Shown in pieces: positions 19,901 through 29,255 of a stretch of 64,000 nucleotides of DNA. Both the position numbers and the translations under genes were made by a program. How positions within the stretch are numbered: the first letter of the stretch is position 1; each line of letters starts with the position of its first letter. The stretch lies in assembly GCA_024529925.1 (NCBI GenBank), contig JAFEUB010000785.1:1-64000 (forward strand). The letters run 5' to 3'. The notes under the pieces were generated by a model. The model did no database searches and had not been told where the DNA came from. It was given only the letters and a program-made list of their open reading frames with translations. This stretch comes from Ophthalmolycus amberensis. Lineage: Eukaryota; Chordata; Actinopteri; Perciformes; Zoarcidae.

Positions 19901-20552
19901 AACGACAAAGGTGAAGGCCATAAGAGTTCGCTACAGACAAGCGGTGGACTCAGGCAAAAAAAGTGGACACGGAAGAGTGGTTTTGCTGTATTTTGAGCTC
20001 TGCCAGTCAATTTGGGGAGGCTCTCCAGCTACCACTGCCATTAGGCAAGGGATAGAGACCACAGACATGGCAGTGGAGGCCCTGGGAGCCAACGGCAGCA
20101 CCTCGGACTGTGGGTCACCTTCCGTGTCGGGTGAGGACAGAGGGACAGGCAGTGTGACCTCTGCGGGGACGGTGGCAAGTCGCCGCCAGAGCCTGGATGC
20201 GTCCCTAGGTGGCCACAGGAGGGAAAAGTTGAAGCGGAAACTCTCCATGGAGTCAGTGGCACAGGAGGATCTGGAGATCAAGAGGCAGCTCCTTCATCGT
20301 GTGGACGCTACAGACGCCGCGTTTTTGGAGCTAATGGGCCGGTGGTCATCCTCCATGGACCGCTCCATGGACCGCCTCAACAGCAACATCGAGGTGATGA
20401 GGCAGCACATCGTGGGATCACGGCCTATGACCCCACAGGCATTGCACCAGGCACCTAGAAGAGCCACACAGCAGCCACACTTCCACTCACCTGTGCATCT
20501 ACAGCACAACAGCACACCGGAGATGCACAGAGACTACTACACCCAGCTCTGA
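13919..20552 (+). CDS. Harbinger MYB/SANT-like DNA-binding protein (two exons, open frame)
   Basis: Exon 1 is 13919-14147 (ATG at 13919; donor GT at 14148, a weak AAG|gttttg). Exon 2 is 19894-20552 (acceptor ttgtgttcgcag; TGA at 20550-20552). Joining them gives 888 nt, or 295 residues. Residues 1-76 begin MSTRDFFAWTDDEVQLLLHV and include DWESIHNKYGDI, a trihelical MYB/SANT-like domain with tryptophans at the usual spacing. The split valine codon is followed by QLTTKVKAIRVRYRQAVDSG, then SGHGRVVLLYFELCQSIWGG, the conserved second half of the domain. The remainder is a Ser/Gly-rich linker, a basic patch (RREKLKRKLS) and a helical C-terminal part with DRSMDRLNSNIEVMRQHI. In Harbinger transposons this protein binds transposon ends and carries the transposase to the nucleus; NAIF1 is a domesticated vertebrate relative. 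No stop or shift interrupts it, unlike the partner transposase. Whether the 5.7-kb repeat-filled intron is spliced is unknown. Confidence 0.8.
14148..14466 (+). other. Start of MYB-like gene intron
   Basis: Non-coding. At about 14430-14465 a stretch reading actacatttaatcaggtact and gtacttaac resembles a fragment of a common fish hAT-type non-autonomous repeat (acatttactcaagtactgtact). No other feature was seen. Confidence 0.35.
14699..14745. repeat. TAG/TAGAAG-type microsatellite
   Basis: tttgtagtagtagaagttgt and similar triplet-phased text. Sister tracts lie at 15660-15780 and 18637-18955. Confidence 0.8.
14781..14810. repeat. GA microsatellite
   Basis: gagagacagagagagagaga with a short continuation. 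Confidence 0.9.
15660..15780. repeat. TAG-type microsatellite, left flank of the LINE insertion
   Basis: gtgatatttgtagtaatagt and related TAG/GTA triplets run directly into the LINE tail at 15781. Confidence 0.85.
15781..18636 (-). mobile_element. L2/CR1-superfamily LINE, 5'-truncated, inserted in a TAG microsatellite
   Basis: The minus-strand element has a 3' UTR of about 200 bp ending in the tail ggcaaggcaaggcaagttta (plus-strand reading at 15781). Its coding part runs from 18636 down to 15986. The 5' end is truncated within the endonuclease. Both sides are TAG-type microsatellite, so the insertion is inside that tract and any target duplication is indistinguishable from the repeat. Confidence 0.85.
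15986..18636 (-). CDS. LINE ORF2 (endonuclease fragment, reverse transcriptase), uninterrupted
   Basis: About 880 LINE-derived codons without a stop. In order from the N-terminus: a partial apurinic-type endonuclease beginning HKKGGGVAVLFNDSLQCKQM, with GDFNIHVDNP, DLIITKGVNISK and the catalytic SDHF; then the reverse transcriptase with NYRPISNLPFLSKIIEK, FQSGFRQHHSTETALVKVF, LLDLSAAFDTVDH (first catalytic Asp), GVPQGSILGPLLFNIYM and YADDTQIY (active site at 16805-16816); then the C-terminal HWLPVQQRIDFKILLLVYKA and a final LKTFLFAAAFN. This order and these motifs fit fish L2-type (Maui-like) LINEs. The frame stays open leftward through the microsatellite to 18961, adding about 109 Thr/Ala/Ile-rich residues that are not LINE protein. 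The missing N-terminal endonuclease and ORF1 mean the copy is a dead-on-arrival truncation, but the intact frame suggests recent insertion. Confidence 0.88.
18637..18955. repeat. TAG/CAG-type microsatellite, ~320 bp, right flank of the LINE
   Basis: Imperfect TAG, CAG and TAA triplets. On the minus strand it reads as Thr/Ala codons in frame with the LINE; the other frames read as poly-Leu (minus) and poly-Ser (plus). All are repeat artefacts. Confidence 0.9.
19016..19312. repeat. ~138-bp tandem duplication (two full units and a partial third)
   Basis: ggggcttttattttgaaa occurs at about 19017 and 19157, and as ...ttttaaaa at about 19293 (spacings 140 and 136). The units share ggagaggagacataatcata, gttattaaatgacaggct and catcacaagcagttcagtta. 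Confidence 0.88.
19314..19346. repeat. GT repeat followed by G run
   Basis: About 9-10 GT units run directly into a run of about 14 G. The end of the tandem unit has been expanded here. Confidence 0.9.
19555..19762. repeat. Fourth module-B copy and terminal hairpin of the dispersed repeat
   Basis: Module B again (ttcaaaaagtttaaaggtta onward), followed by a perfect 11-bp inverted repeat at 19733-19758: gttggaatgct, loop taac, agcattccaac. The same ttggaatgc motif occurs in module A, so this hairpin is probably the repeat family's terminus. Confidence 0.75.
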
Positions 20553-20733
20553 ACTTTGTTTACTTAGTTGCACAATGCACGGTTTGCACTTTTAAGCATT
20601 TGTGTTTTTTACTTAATTTTTTATGCAAGGTTTGCACACTTGTTTACAACACTTTATAGTTATTTTTTAGTTATGCTTTTTATGTTACTGTTTGACTTTT
20701 CTTCAGTGTTTATTTTCTATTGTATTTTATTGT

Positions 20734-20739
20734 AATAAA
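20734..20739 (+). terminator. AATAAA polyadenylation signal of the MYB-like gene
   Basis: AATAAA in tgtaataaaaggtcc, 182 bases after the stop codon of the MYB-like gene; the only well-placed hexamer downstream of it. Confidence 0.6.
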
Positions 20740-20813
20740 AGGTCCTTTGATACCAAACCTGAGATCTGACTCTTTCCAACACATTCACTGAAGCAGAGAT
20801 GAATTTAGTTTTT

Positions 20814-20819
20814 TTTATT
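20814..20819 (-). terminator. AATAAA polyadenylation signal of the transposase gene (minus strand)
   Basis: Plus-strand tttatt, about 365 bases beyond the transposase stop in the minus-strand direction. Other minus-strand hexamers may exist in this AT-rich spacer. Confidence 0.4.
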
Positions 20820-21181
20820 TCACCATTTACAAACAAAAACCACCAACTAAGATACTCCAATGCACGGTTATTGTCACACAAGACTTTAAAAAAATGAACA
20901 GTTAAAAATCAAACATCTACAACCTACAAACATGGTGTATGTTCTTTGATCATACGTTTAGATAAAGTAAACAATAAAAAAAGACTGATGCACTTTCATG
21001 TTGTAATATGAGGTTCAGCCAGCATTCAGCAGATATTCAGGGTTTGTGCTGTATCACTGTACTCTGCAGGCCCCTCTTTTGCACATCAGACTCAAGACAG
21101 AGATGAACTTAGGCAAAAAAAAAGCATTTATAAGGAGCAAGCAAATACAAGTTTTACTATGTTATGGGTCAAGAAATGTGG

Positions 21182-22237
21182 TTAGCACACGTCAAACGCG
21201 CTTCCCCTCGGTTTCGTTGTTGTCTGCTCTCGTGGCTCTGCTAGGTGGCTGGAAGTCCCTCTCGTTTCAGCATTTATGCATTGTTCGCTAACAGTTTCTT
21301 TGTGAACCTCACAATAGTTGTGGAGCACAAAACAAGCATAGATGACAAAGGGAAGGTCCTCCATGTTTATGTCCATTGCCCTCCTTAAAGTTGCAAATCT
21401 TGCCTTCAAACGTCCGAATGAACATTCAATCACCATGCGTGCCTTGCAAAGTGATAGCCCATAATACTCCTCCTGTGGTGTAACTCCGCCATTGGGGTAT
21501 TCCTTCATGAGATACTGCATCAGGGGATAAACTGGGTCACCCAGCAGAAAAACAGGGACAGCATATTCGCCCTCTATCAATTATTTAGGACATGGGGGAA
21601 TTGCTCCATCTTTTAGGGCACAACTAAATTTAGAGTTTGCAAATATACACGCGTCGTGAACACTTCCCGGCCATTTCACAACAACGTCCATGAAACAGTA
21701 TTTGTAGTCACACACGGCCTGGACATTCAAAGAATTTTTCCCCTTTCTGTTGATGTAGTCTGTAGAGTTAGCACGTGGTTGTTTCACTTCGATATGTGTA
21801 CAGTCAATGGCCCCCAAGCATTGTGGCATACCGTGTGTTTGGAAGAAGTTGACCACAAGGTCCCTCACTTCGGGCTCGGTACTCGGTTTCCGGATGTACT
21901 TGGGACCCAGGAAGACGGTGATGGCCCTACAGACTTGTCGGATGATGACTGAAACAACTTGTCGAGATAGTCCAAATGCATTAGCGGTTTTCCGGAGTCT
22001 GCCCTCGTCACTCAGGTAATACAACGTGCACGCTACCTTTGTAAGTACATCCACGGGCGCCCTCATCGTGGTTGTTGCTCCCTCCACATGCGGACGTAAC
22101 ATTTCGCTAAGGGTGATCAATGCCGATCTGGACATTCGAAAGTTTTCTCGCCATTCTTCGGGAATCATAACTTCATTGATGAAATTATTTCACCAGGCGC
22201 TCGTTCTTCCTGGTCTCACCCAAAACCGGCGCTCCAT
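21182..22237 (-). pseudogene. PIF/Harbinger transposase (HARBI1-like) with two in-frame stops
   Basis: From ATG at 22237 to TAA at 21184-21182 is 352 codons, the usual length for this family (HARBI1 is about 350 residues). The start MERRFWVRPGRTSAW is typical. Codon 16 is TGA (22192-22190), where relatives usually have a second tryptophan. The frame then continues NNFINEV, EEWRENFRMSRSALITLSEM, helix-turn-helix-like RLRKTANAFGLSRQVVSVII, and the DDE core: GAIDCTHIE (about residue 145), SVHDACIFA (about 195), LLGDPVYPLM (about 234), IECSFGRLKARFATLRR (Glu about 271), ending in YACFVLHNYCE. A second stop, TAA at 21583-21581, falls between PPCPK and LIEGEYAVPV. There is no frameshift; both stops are one transition from a plausible sense codon. 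All core acidic residues are present. Inactivation therefore looks recent, or one stop could be a sequencing error. Confidence 0.85.
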
Positions 22238-22358
22238 GTACGGTTGAAATGAATTACTGGTCGCCCTTTGTTTGTTTTCTTCCGGGTACGGGTCACGTGA
22301 TAGTGAGTGTGACGAATCAGGGACGGGCATGGTCCAACCCCATGGGGAGCGAGGTAAG

Positions 22359-25300
22359 TTTTAAAGTGCGTTTCAGGCAGAGAGGAGGCCAAAAGTGGAT
22401 TTTGTGAAATCCACATAGTTTCAAAGATTTTCTTCAGAAAAGTGGCTCAGGATAGTTGATTTCACAGTCTGATGTCATTTTCATGAATATCTGCAACTTT
22501 CAGCACTTTACTGGCATTTTCAAAAATGTTATGCTCTTAAAGTGCGTTTCAGGCAGAGAGGAGGCCAAAAGTGGATTTTGTGAAATCCACATAGTTTCAA
22601 AGATTTTCTTCAGAAAAGTGGCTCAGGATAGTTGATTTCACAGTCTGATGTCATTTTCATGAATATCTGCAACTTTCAGCACTTTACTGGCATTTTCAAT
22701 TTTTTATGCTCTTAAAGTGCGTTTCAGGCAGAGAGGAGGCCAAAAGTGGATTTTGTGAAATCCACATAGTTTCAAAGATTTTCTTCAGAAAAGTGGCTCA
22801 GGATAGTTGATTTCACAGTCTGATGTCATTTTCATGAATATCTGCAACTTTCAGCACTTTACTGGCATTTTCAATTTTTTATGCTCTTAAAGTGCGTTTC
22901 AGGCAGAGAGGAGGCCAAAAGTGGATTTTGTGAAATCCACATAGTTTCAAAGATTTTCTTCAGAAAAGTGGCTCAGGATAGTTGATTTCACAGTCTGATG
23001 TCATTTTCATGAATATCTGCAACTTTCAGCACTTTACTGGCATTTTCAATTTTTTATGCTCTTAAAGTGCGTTTCAGGGAGAGAGGAGGCCAAAAGTGGA
23101 TTTTGTGAAAGTAAACATAGTTTCAAAGATTTTCTTCAGAAAAGTGGCTCAGGATAGTTGATTTCACAGTCTGATGTCATTTTCATGAATATCTGCAACT
23201 TTCAGCACTTTACTGGCATTTTCAATTTTTTATGCTCTTAAAGTGCGTTTCAGGCAGAGAGGAGGCCAAAAGTGGATTTTGTGAAATCCACATAGTTTCA
23301 AAGATTTTCTTCAGAAAAGTGGCTCAGGATAGTTGATTTCACAGTCTGATGTCATTTTCATGAATATCTGCAACTTTCAGCACTTTACTGGCATTTTCAA
23401 AATTTTTATGCTCTTAAAGTGCGTTTCAGGCAGAGAGGAGGCCAAAAGTGGATTTTGTGAAATCCACATAGTTTCAAAGATTTTCTTCAGAAAAGTGGCT
23501 CAGGATAGTTGATTTCACAGTCTGATGTCATTTTCATGAATATCTGCAACTTTCAGCACTTTACTGGCATTTTCAAAATTTTTATGCTCTTAAAGTGCGT
23601 TTCAGGCAGAGAGGAGGCCAAAAGTGGATTTTGTGAAATCCACATAGTTTCAAAGATTTTCTTCAGAAAAGTGGCTCAGGATAGTTGATTTCACAGTCTG
23701 ATGTCATTTTCATGAATATCTGCAACTTTCAGCACTTTACTGGCATTTTCAATTTTTTATGCTCTTAAAGTGCGTTTCAGGCAGAGAGGAGGCCAAAAGT
23801 GGATTTTGTGAAATCCACATAGTTTCAAAGATTTTCTTCAGAAAAGTGGCTCAGGATAGTTGATTTCACAGTCTGATGTCATTTTCATGAATATCTGCAA
23901 CTTTCAGCACTTTACTGGCATTTTCAATTTTTTATGCTCTTAAAGTGCGTTTCAGGCAGAGAGGAGGCCAAAAGTGGATTTTGTGAAATCCACATAGTTT
24001 CAAAGATTTTCTTCAGAAAAGTGGCTCAGGATAGTTGATTTCACAGTCTGATGTCATTTTCATGAATATCTGCAACTTTCAGCACTTTACTGGCATTTTC
24101 AATTTTTTATGCTCTTAAAGTGCGTTTCAGGGAGAGAGGAGGCCAAAAGTGGATTTTGTGAAAGTAAACATAGTTTCAAAGATTTTCTTCAGAAAAGTGG
24201 CTCAGGATAGTTGATTTCACAGTCTGATGTCATTTTCATGAATATCTGCAACTTTCAGCACTTTACTGGCATTTTCAATTTTTTATGCTCTTAAAGTGCG
24301 TTTCAGGCAGAGAGGAGGCCAAAAGTGGATTTTGTGAAATCCACATAGTTTCAAAGATTTTCTTCAGAAAAGTGGCTCAGGATAGTTGATTTCACAGTCT
24401 GATGTCATTTTCATGAATATCTGCAACTTTCAGCACTTTACTGGCATTTTCAAAATTTTTATGCTCTTAAAGTGCGTTTCAGGCAGAGAGGAGGCCAAAA
24501 GTGGATTTTGTGAAATCCACATAGTTTCAAAGATTTTCTTCAGAAAAGTGGCTCAGGATAGTTGATTTCACAGTCTGATGTCATTTTCATGAATATCTGC
24601 AACTTTCAGCACTTTACTGGCATTTTCAAAATTTTTATGCTCTTAAAGTGCGTTTCAGGCAGAGAGGAGGCCAAAAGTGGATTTTGTGAAATCCACATAG
24701 TTTCAAAGATTTTCTTCAGAAAAGTGGCTCAGGATAGTTGATTTCACAGTCTGATGTCATTTTCATGAATATCTGCAACTTTCAGCACTTTACTGGCATT
24801 TTCAATTTTTTATGCTCTTAAAGTGCGTTTCAGGCAGAGAGGAGGCCAAAAGTGGATTTTGTGAAATCCACATAGTTTCAAAGATTTTCTTCAGAAAAGT
24901 GGCTCAGGATAGTTGATTTCACAGTCTGATGTCATTTTCATGAATATCTGCAACTTTCAGCACTTTACTGGCATTTTCAAAAATGTTATGCTCTTAAAGT
25001 GCGTTTCAGGCAGAGAGGAGGCCAAAAGTGGATTTTGTGAAATCCACATAGTTTCAAAGATTTTCTTCAGAAAAGTGGCTCAGGATAGTTGATTTCACAG
25101 TCTGATGTCATTTTCATGAATATCTGCAACTTTCAGCACTTTACTGGCATTTTCAATTTTTTATGCTCTTAAAGTGCGTTTCAGGCAGAGAGGAGGCCAA
25201 AAGTGGATTTTGTGAAATCCACATAGTTTCAAAGATTTTCTTCAGAAAAGTGGCTCAGGATAGTTGATTTCACAGTCTGATGTCATTTTCATGAATATCT

Positions 25301-28300
25301 GCAACTTTCAGCACTTTACTGGCATTTTCAATTTTTTATGCTCTTAAAGTGCGTTTCAGGCAGAGAGGAGGCCAAAAGTGGATTTTGTGAAAGTAAACAT
25401 AGTTTCAAAGATTTTCTTCAGAAAAGTGGCTCAGGATAGTTGATTTCACAGTCTGATGTCATTTTCATGAATATCTGCAACTTTCAGCACTTTACTGGCA
25501 TTTTCAATTTTTTATGCTCTTAAAGTGCGTTTCAGGCAGAGAGGAGGCCAAAAGTGGATTTTGTGAAATCCACATAGTTTCAAAGATTTTCTTCAGAAAA
25601 GTGGCTCAGGATAGTTGATTTCACAGTCTGATGTCATTTTCATGAATATCTGCAACTTTCAGCACTTTACTGGCATTTTCAATTTTTTATGCTCTTAAAG
25701 TGCGTTTCAGGGAGAGAGGAGGCCAAAAGTGGATTTTGTGAAAGTAAACATAGTTTCAAAGATTTTCTTCAGAAAAGTGGCTCAGGATAGTTGATTTCAC
25801 AGTCTGATGTCATTTTCATGAATATCTGCAACTTTCAGCACTTTACTGGCATTTTCAATTTTTTATGCTCTTAAAGTGCGTTTCAGGCAGAGAGGAGGCC
25901 AAAAGTGGATTTTGTGAAATCCACATAGTTTCAAAGATTTTCTTCAGAAAAGTGGCTCAGGATAGTTGATTTCACAGTCTGATGTCATTTTCATGAATAT
26001 CTGCAACTTTCAGCACTTTACTGGCATTTTCAAAATTTTTATGCTCTTAAAGTGCGTTTCAGGCAGAGAGGAGGCCAAAAGTGGATTTTGTGAAATCCAC
26101 ATAGTTTCAAAGATTTTCTTCAGAAAAGTGGCTCAGGATAGTTGATTTCACAGTCTGATGTCATTTTCATGAATATCTGCAACTTTCAGCACTTTACTGG
26201 CATTTTCAAAATTTTTATGCTCTTAAAGTGCGTTTCAGGCAGAGAGGAGGCCAAAAGTGGATTTTGTGAAATCCACATAGTTTCAAAGATTTTCTTCAGA
26301 AAAGTGGCTCAGGATAGTTGATTTCACAGTCTGATGTCATTTTCATGAATATCTGCAACTTTCAGCACTTTACTGGCATTTTCAATTTTTTATGCTCTTA
26401 AAGTGCGTTTCAGGCAGAGAGGAGGCCAAAAGTGGATTTTGTGAAATCCACATAGTTTCAAAGATTTTCTTCAGAAAAGTGGCTCAGGATAGTTGATTTC
26501 ACAGTCTGATGTCATTTTCATGAATATCTGCAACTTTCAGCACTTTACTGGCATTTTCAAAAATGTTATGCTCTTAAAGTGCGTTTCAGGCAGAGAGGAG
26601 GCCAAAAGTGGATTTTGTGAAATCCACATAGTTTCAAAGATTTTCTTCAGAAAAGTGGCTCAGGATAGTTGATTTCACAGTCTGATGTCATTTTCATGAA
26701 TATCTGCAACTTTCAGCACTTTACTGGCATTTTCAATTTTTTATGCTCTTAAAGTGCGTTTCAGGCAGAGAGGAGGCCAAAAGTGGATTTTGTGAAATCC
26801 ACATAGTTTCAAAGATTTTCTTCAGAAAAGTGGCTCAGGATAGTTGATTTCACAGTCTGATGTCATTTTCATGAATATCTGCAACTTTCAGCACTTTACT
26901 GGCATTTTCAATTTTTTATGCTCTTAAAGTGCGTTTCAGGCAGAGAGGAGGCCAAAAGTGGATTTTGTGAAAGTAAACATAGTTTCAAAGATTTTCTTCA
27001 GAAAAGTGGCTCAGGATAGTTGATTTCACAGTCTGATGTCATTTTCATGAATATCTGCAACTTTCAGCACTTTACTGGCATTTTCAATTTTTTATGCTCT
27101 TAAAGTGCGTTTCAGGCAGAGAGGAGGCCAAAAGTGGATTTTGTGAAATCCACATAGTTTCAAAGATTTTCTTCAGAAAAGTGGCTCAGGATAGTTGATT
27201 TCACAGTCTGATGTCATTTTCATGAATATCTGCAACTTTCAGCACTTTACTGGCATTTTCAAAATTTTTATGCTCTTAAAGTGCGTTTCAGGCAGAGAGG
27301 AGGCCAAAAGTGGATTTTGTGAAATCCACATAGTTTCAAAGATTTTCTTCAGAAAAGTGGCTCAGGATAGTTGATTTCACAGTCTGATGTCATTTTCATG
27401 AATATCTGCAACTTTCAGCACTTTACTGGCATTTTCAAAATTTTTATGCTCTTAAAGTGCGTTTCAGGCAGAGAGGAGGCCAAAAGTGGATTTTGTGAAA
27501 TCCACATAGTTTCAAAGATTTTCTTCAGAAAAGTGGCTCAGGATAGTTGATTTCACAGTCTGATGTCATTTTCATGAATATCTGCAACTTTCAGCACTTT
27601 ACTGGCATTTTCAATTTTTTATGCTCTTAAAGTGCGTTTCAGGCAGAGAGGAGGCCAAAAGTGGATTTTGTGAAATCCACATAGTTTCAAAGATTTTCTT
27701 CAGAAAAGTGGCTCAGGATAGTTGATTTCACAGTCTGATGTCATTTTCATGAATATCTGCAACTTTCAGCACTTTACTGGCATTTTCAAAATTTTATGCT
27801 CTTAAAGTGCGTTTCAGGCAGAGAGGAGGCCAAAAGTGGATTTTGTGAAATCCACATAGTTTCAAAGATTTTCTTCAGAAAAGTGGCTCAGGATAGTTGA
27901 TTTCACAGTCTGATGTCATTTTCATGAATATCTGCAACTTTCAGCACTTTACTGGCATTTTCAATTTGTTATGCTCTTAAAGTGCGTTTCAGGCAGAGAG
28001 GAGGCCAAAAGTGGATTTTGTGAAATCCACATAGTTTCAAAGATTTTCTTCAGAAAAGTGGCTCAGGATAGTTGATTTCACAGTCTGATGTCATTTTCAT
28101 GAATATCTGCAACTTTCAGCACTTTACTGGCATTTTCAATTTTTTATGCTCTTAAAGTGCGTTTCAGGCAGAGAGGAGGCCAAAAGTGGATTTTGTGAAA
28201 GTAAACATAGTTTCAAAGATTTTCTTCAGAAAAGTGGCTCAGGATAGTTGATTTCACAGTCTGATGTCATTTTCATGAATATCTGCAACTTTCAGCACTT

Positions 28301-29255
28301 TACTGGCATTTTCAATTTTTTATGCTCTTAAAGTGCGTTTCAGGCAGAGAGGAGGCCAAAAGTGGATTTTGTGAAATCCACATAGTTTCAAAGATTTTCT
28401 TCAGAAAAGTGGCTCAGGATAGTTGATTTCACAGTCTGATGTCATTTTCATGAATATCTGCAACTTTCAGCACTTTACTGGCATTTTCAAAATTTTTATG
28501 CTCTTAAAGTGCGTTTCAGGCAGAGAGGAGGCCAAAAGTGGATTTTGTGAAATCCACATAGTTTCAAAGATTTTCTTCAGAAAAGTGGCTCAGGATAGTT
28601 GATTTCACAGTCTGATGTCATTTTCATGAATATCTGCAACTTTCAGCACTTTACTGGCATTTTCAAAATTTTTATGCTCTTAAAGTGCGTTTCAGGCAGA
28701 GAGGAGGCCAAAAGTGGATTTTGTGAAATCCACATAGTTTCAAAGATTTTCTTCAGAAAAGTGGCTCAGGATAGTTGATTTCACAGTCTGATGTCATTTT
28801 CATGAATATCTGCAACTTTCAGCACTTTACTGGCATTTTCAATTTTTTATGCTCTTAAAGTGCGTTTCAGGCAGAGAGGAGGCCAAAAGTGGATTTTGAG
28901 AAAATCCACATAGTTTCAAAGATTTTCTTCAGAAAAGTGGCTCAGGATAGTTTATTTCACAGTCTGATGTCATTTTCATGAATATCTGCAACTTTCAGCA
29001 CTTTACTGGCATTTTCAATTTTTTATGCTCTTAAAGTGCGTTTCAGGCAGAGAGGAGGCCAAAAGTGGATTTTGTGAAAGTAAACATAGTTTCAAAGATT
29101 TTCTTCAGAAAAGTGGCTCAGGATAGTTGATTTCACAGTCTGATGTCATTTTCATGAATATCTGCAACTTTCAGCACTTTACTGGCATTTTCAATTTTTT
29201 ATGCTCTTAAAGTGCGTTTCAGGCAGAGAGGAGGCCAAAAGTGGATTTTATGAAA
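22359..29255. repeat. Edge portion of the array with marked variants and higher-order structure
   Basis: Seven monomers carry gaaagtaaacatag in place of gaaatccacatag, at 23111, 24164, 25393, 25744, 26973, 28201 and 29080. Spacings are 1053, 1229, 351, 1229, 1228 and 879 bases (6, 7, 2, 7, 7 and 5 monomers). Three of the seven (23111, 24164, 25744) also read cagggagagagg instead of caggcagagagg. A/T-tract forms are ordered too: two caaaatttttatg monomers usually follow the marked one, and caaaaatgttatg occurs at about 22531, 24979 and 26559. Isolated extra changes occur near 28900 (ttgagaaaatcc), 28951 (gtttatttcac) and 29247 (ttttatgaaatcc). Confidence 0.9.

Larger units (their letters stand above)
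20553..21181. other. Spacer between convergent Harbinger genes
   Basis: AT-rich, no open frame of interest. It holds oppositely oriented polyadenylation hexamers (20734-20739 plus, 20814-20819 minus), so the two transcripts would end about 75 bp apart without overlap. Confidence 0.6.
13755..22345. mobile_element. PIF/Harbinger transposon with nested insertions
   Basis: Contains the two genes that define autonomous animal Harbinger elements: a MYB/SANT-like DNA-binding protein (plus strand, 13919-20552 with one intron) and a HARBI1-like transposase (minus strand, 21182-22237), in convergent orientation with 629 bp between their stops. The exact terminal repeats and 3-bp target duplication could not be assigned by eye, so the outer limits are approximate: the left limit is the MITE end, the right limit the satellite start. 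A core element would be about 3 kb; the excess comes from material in the MYB gene intron, including a LINE. Confidence 0.7.
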
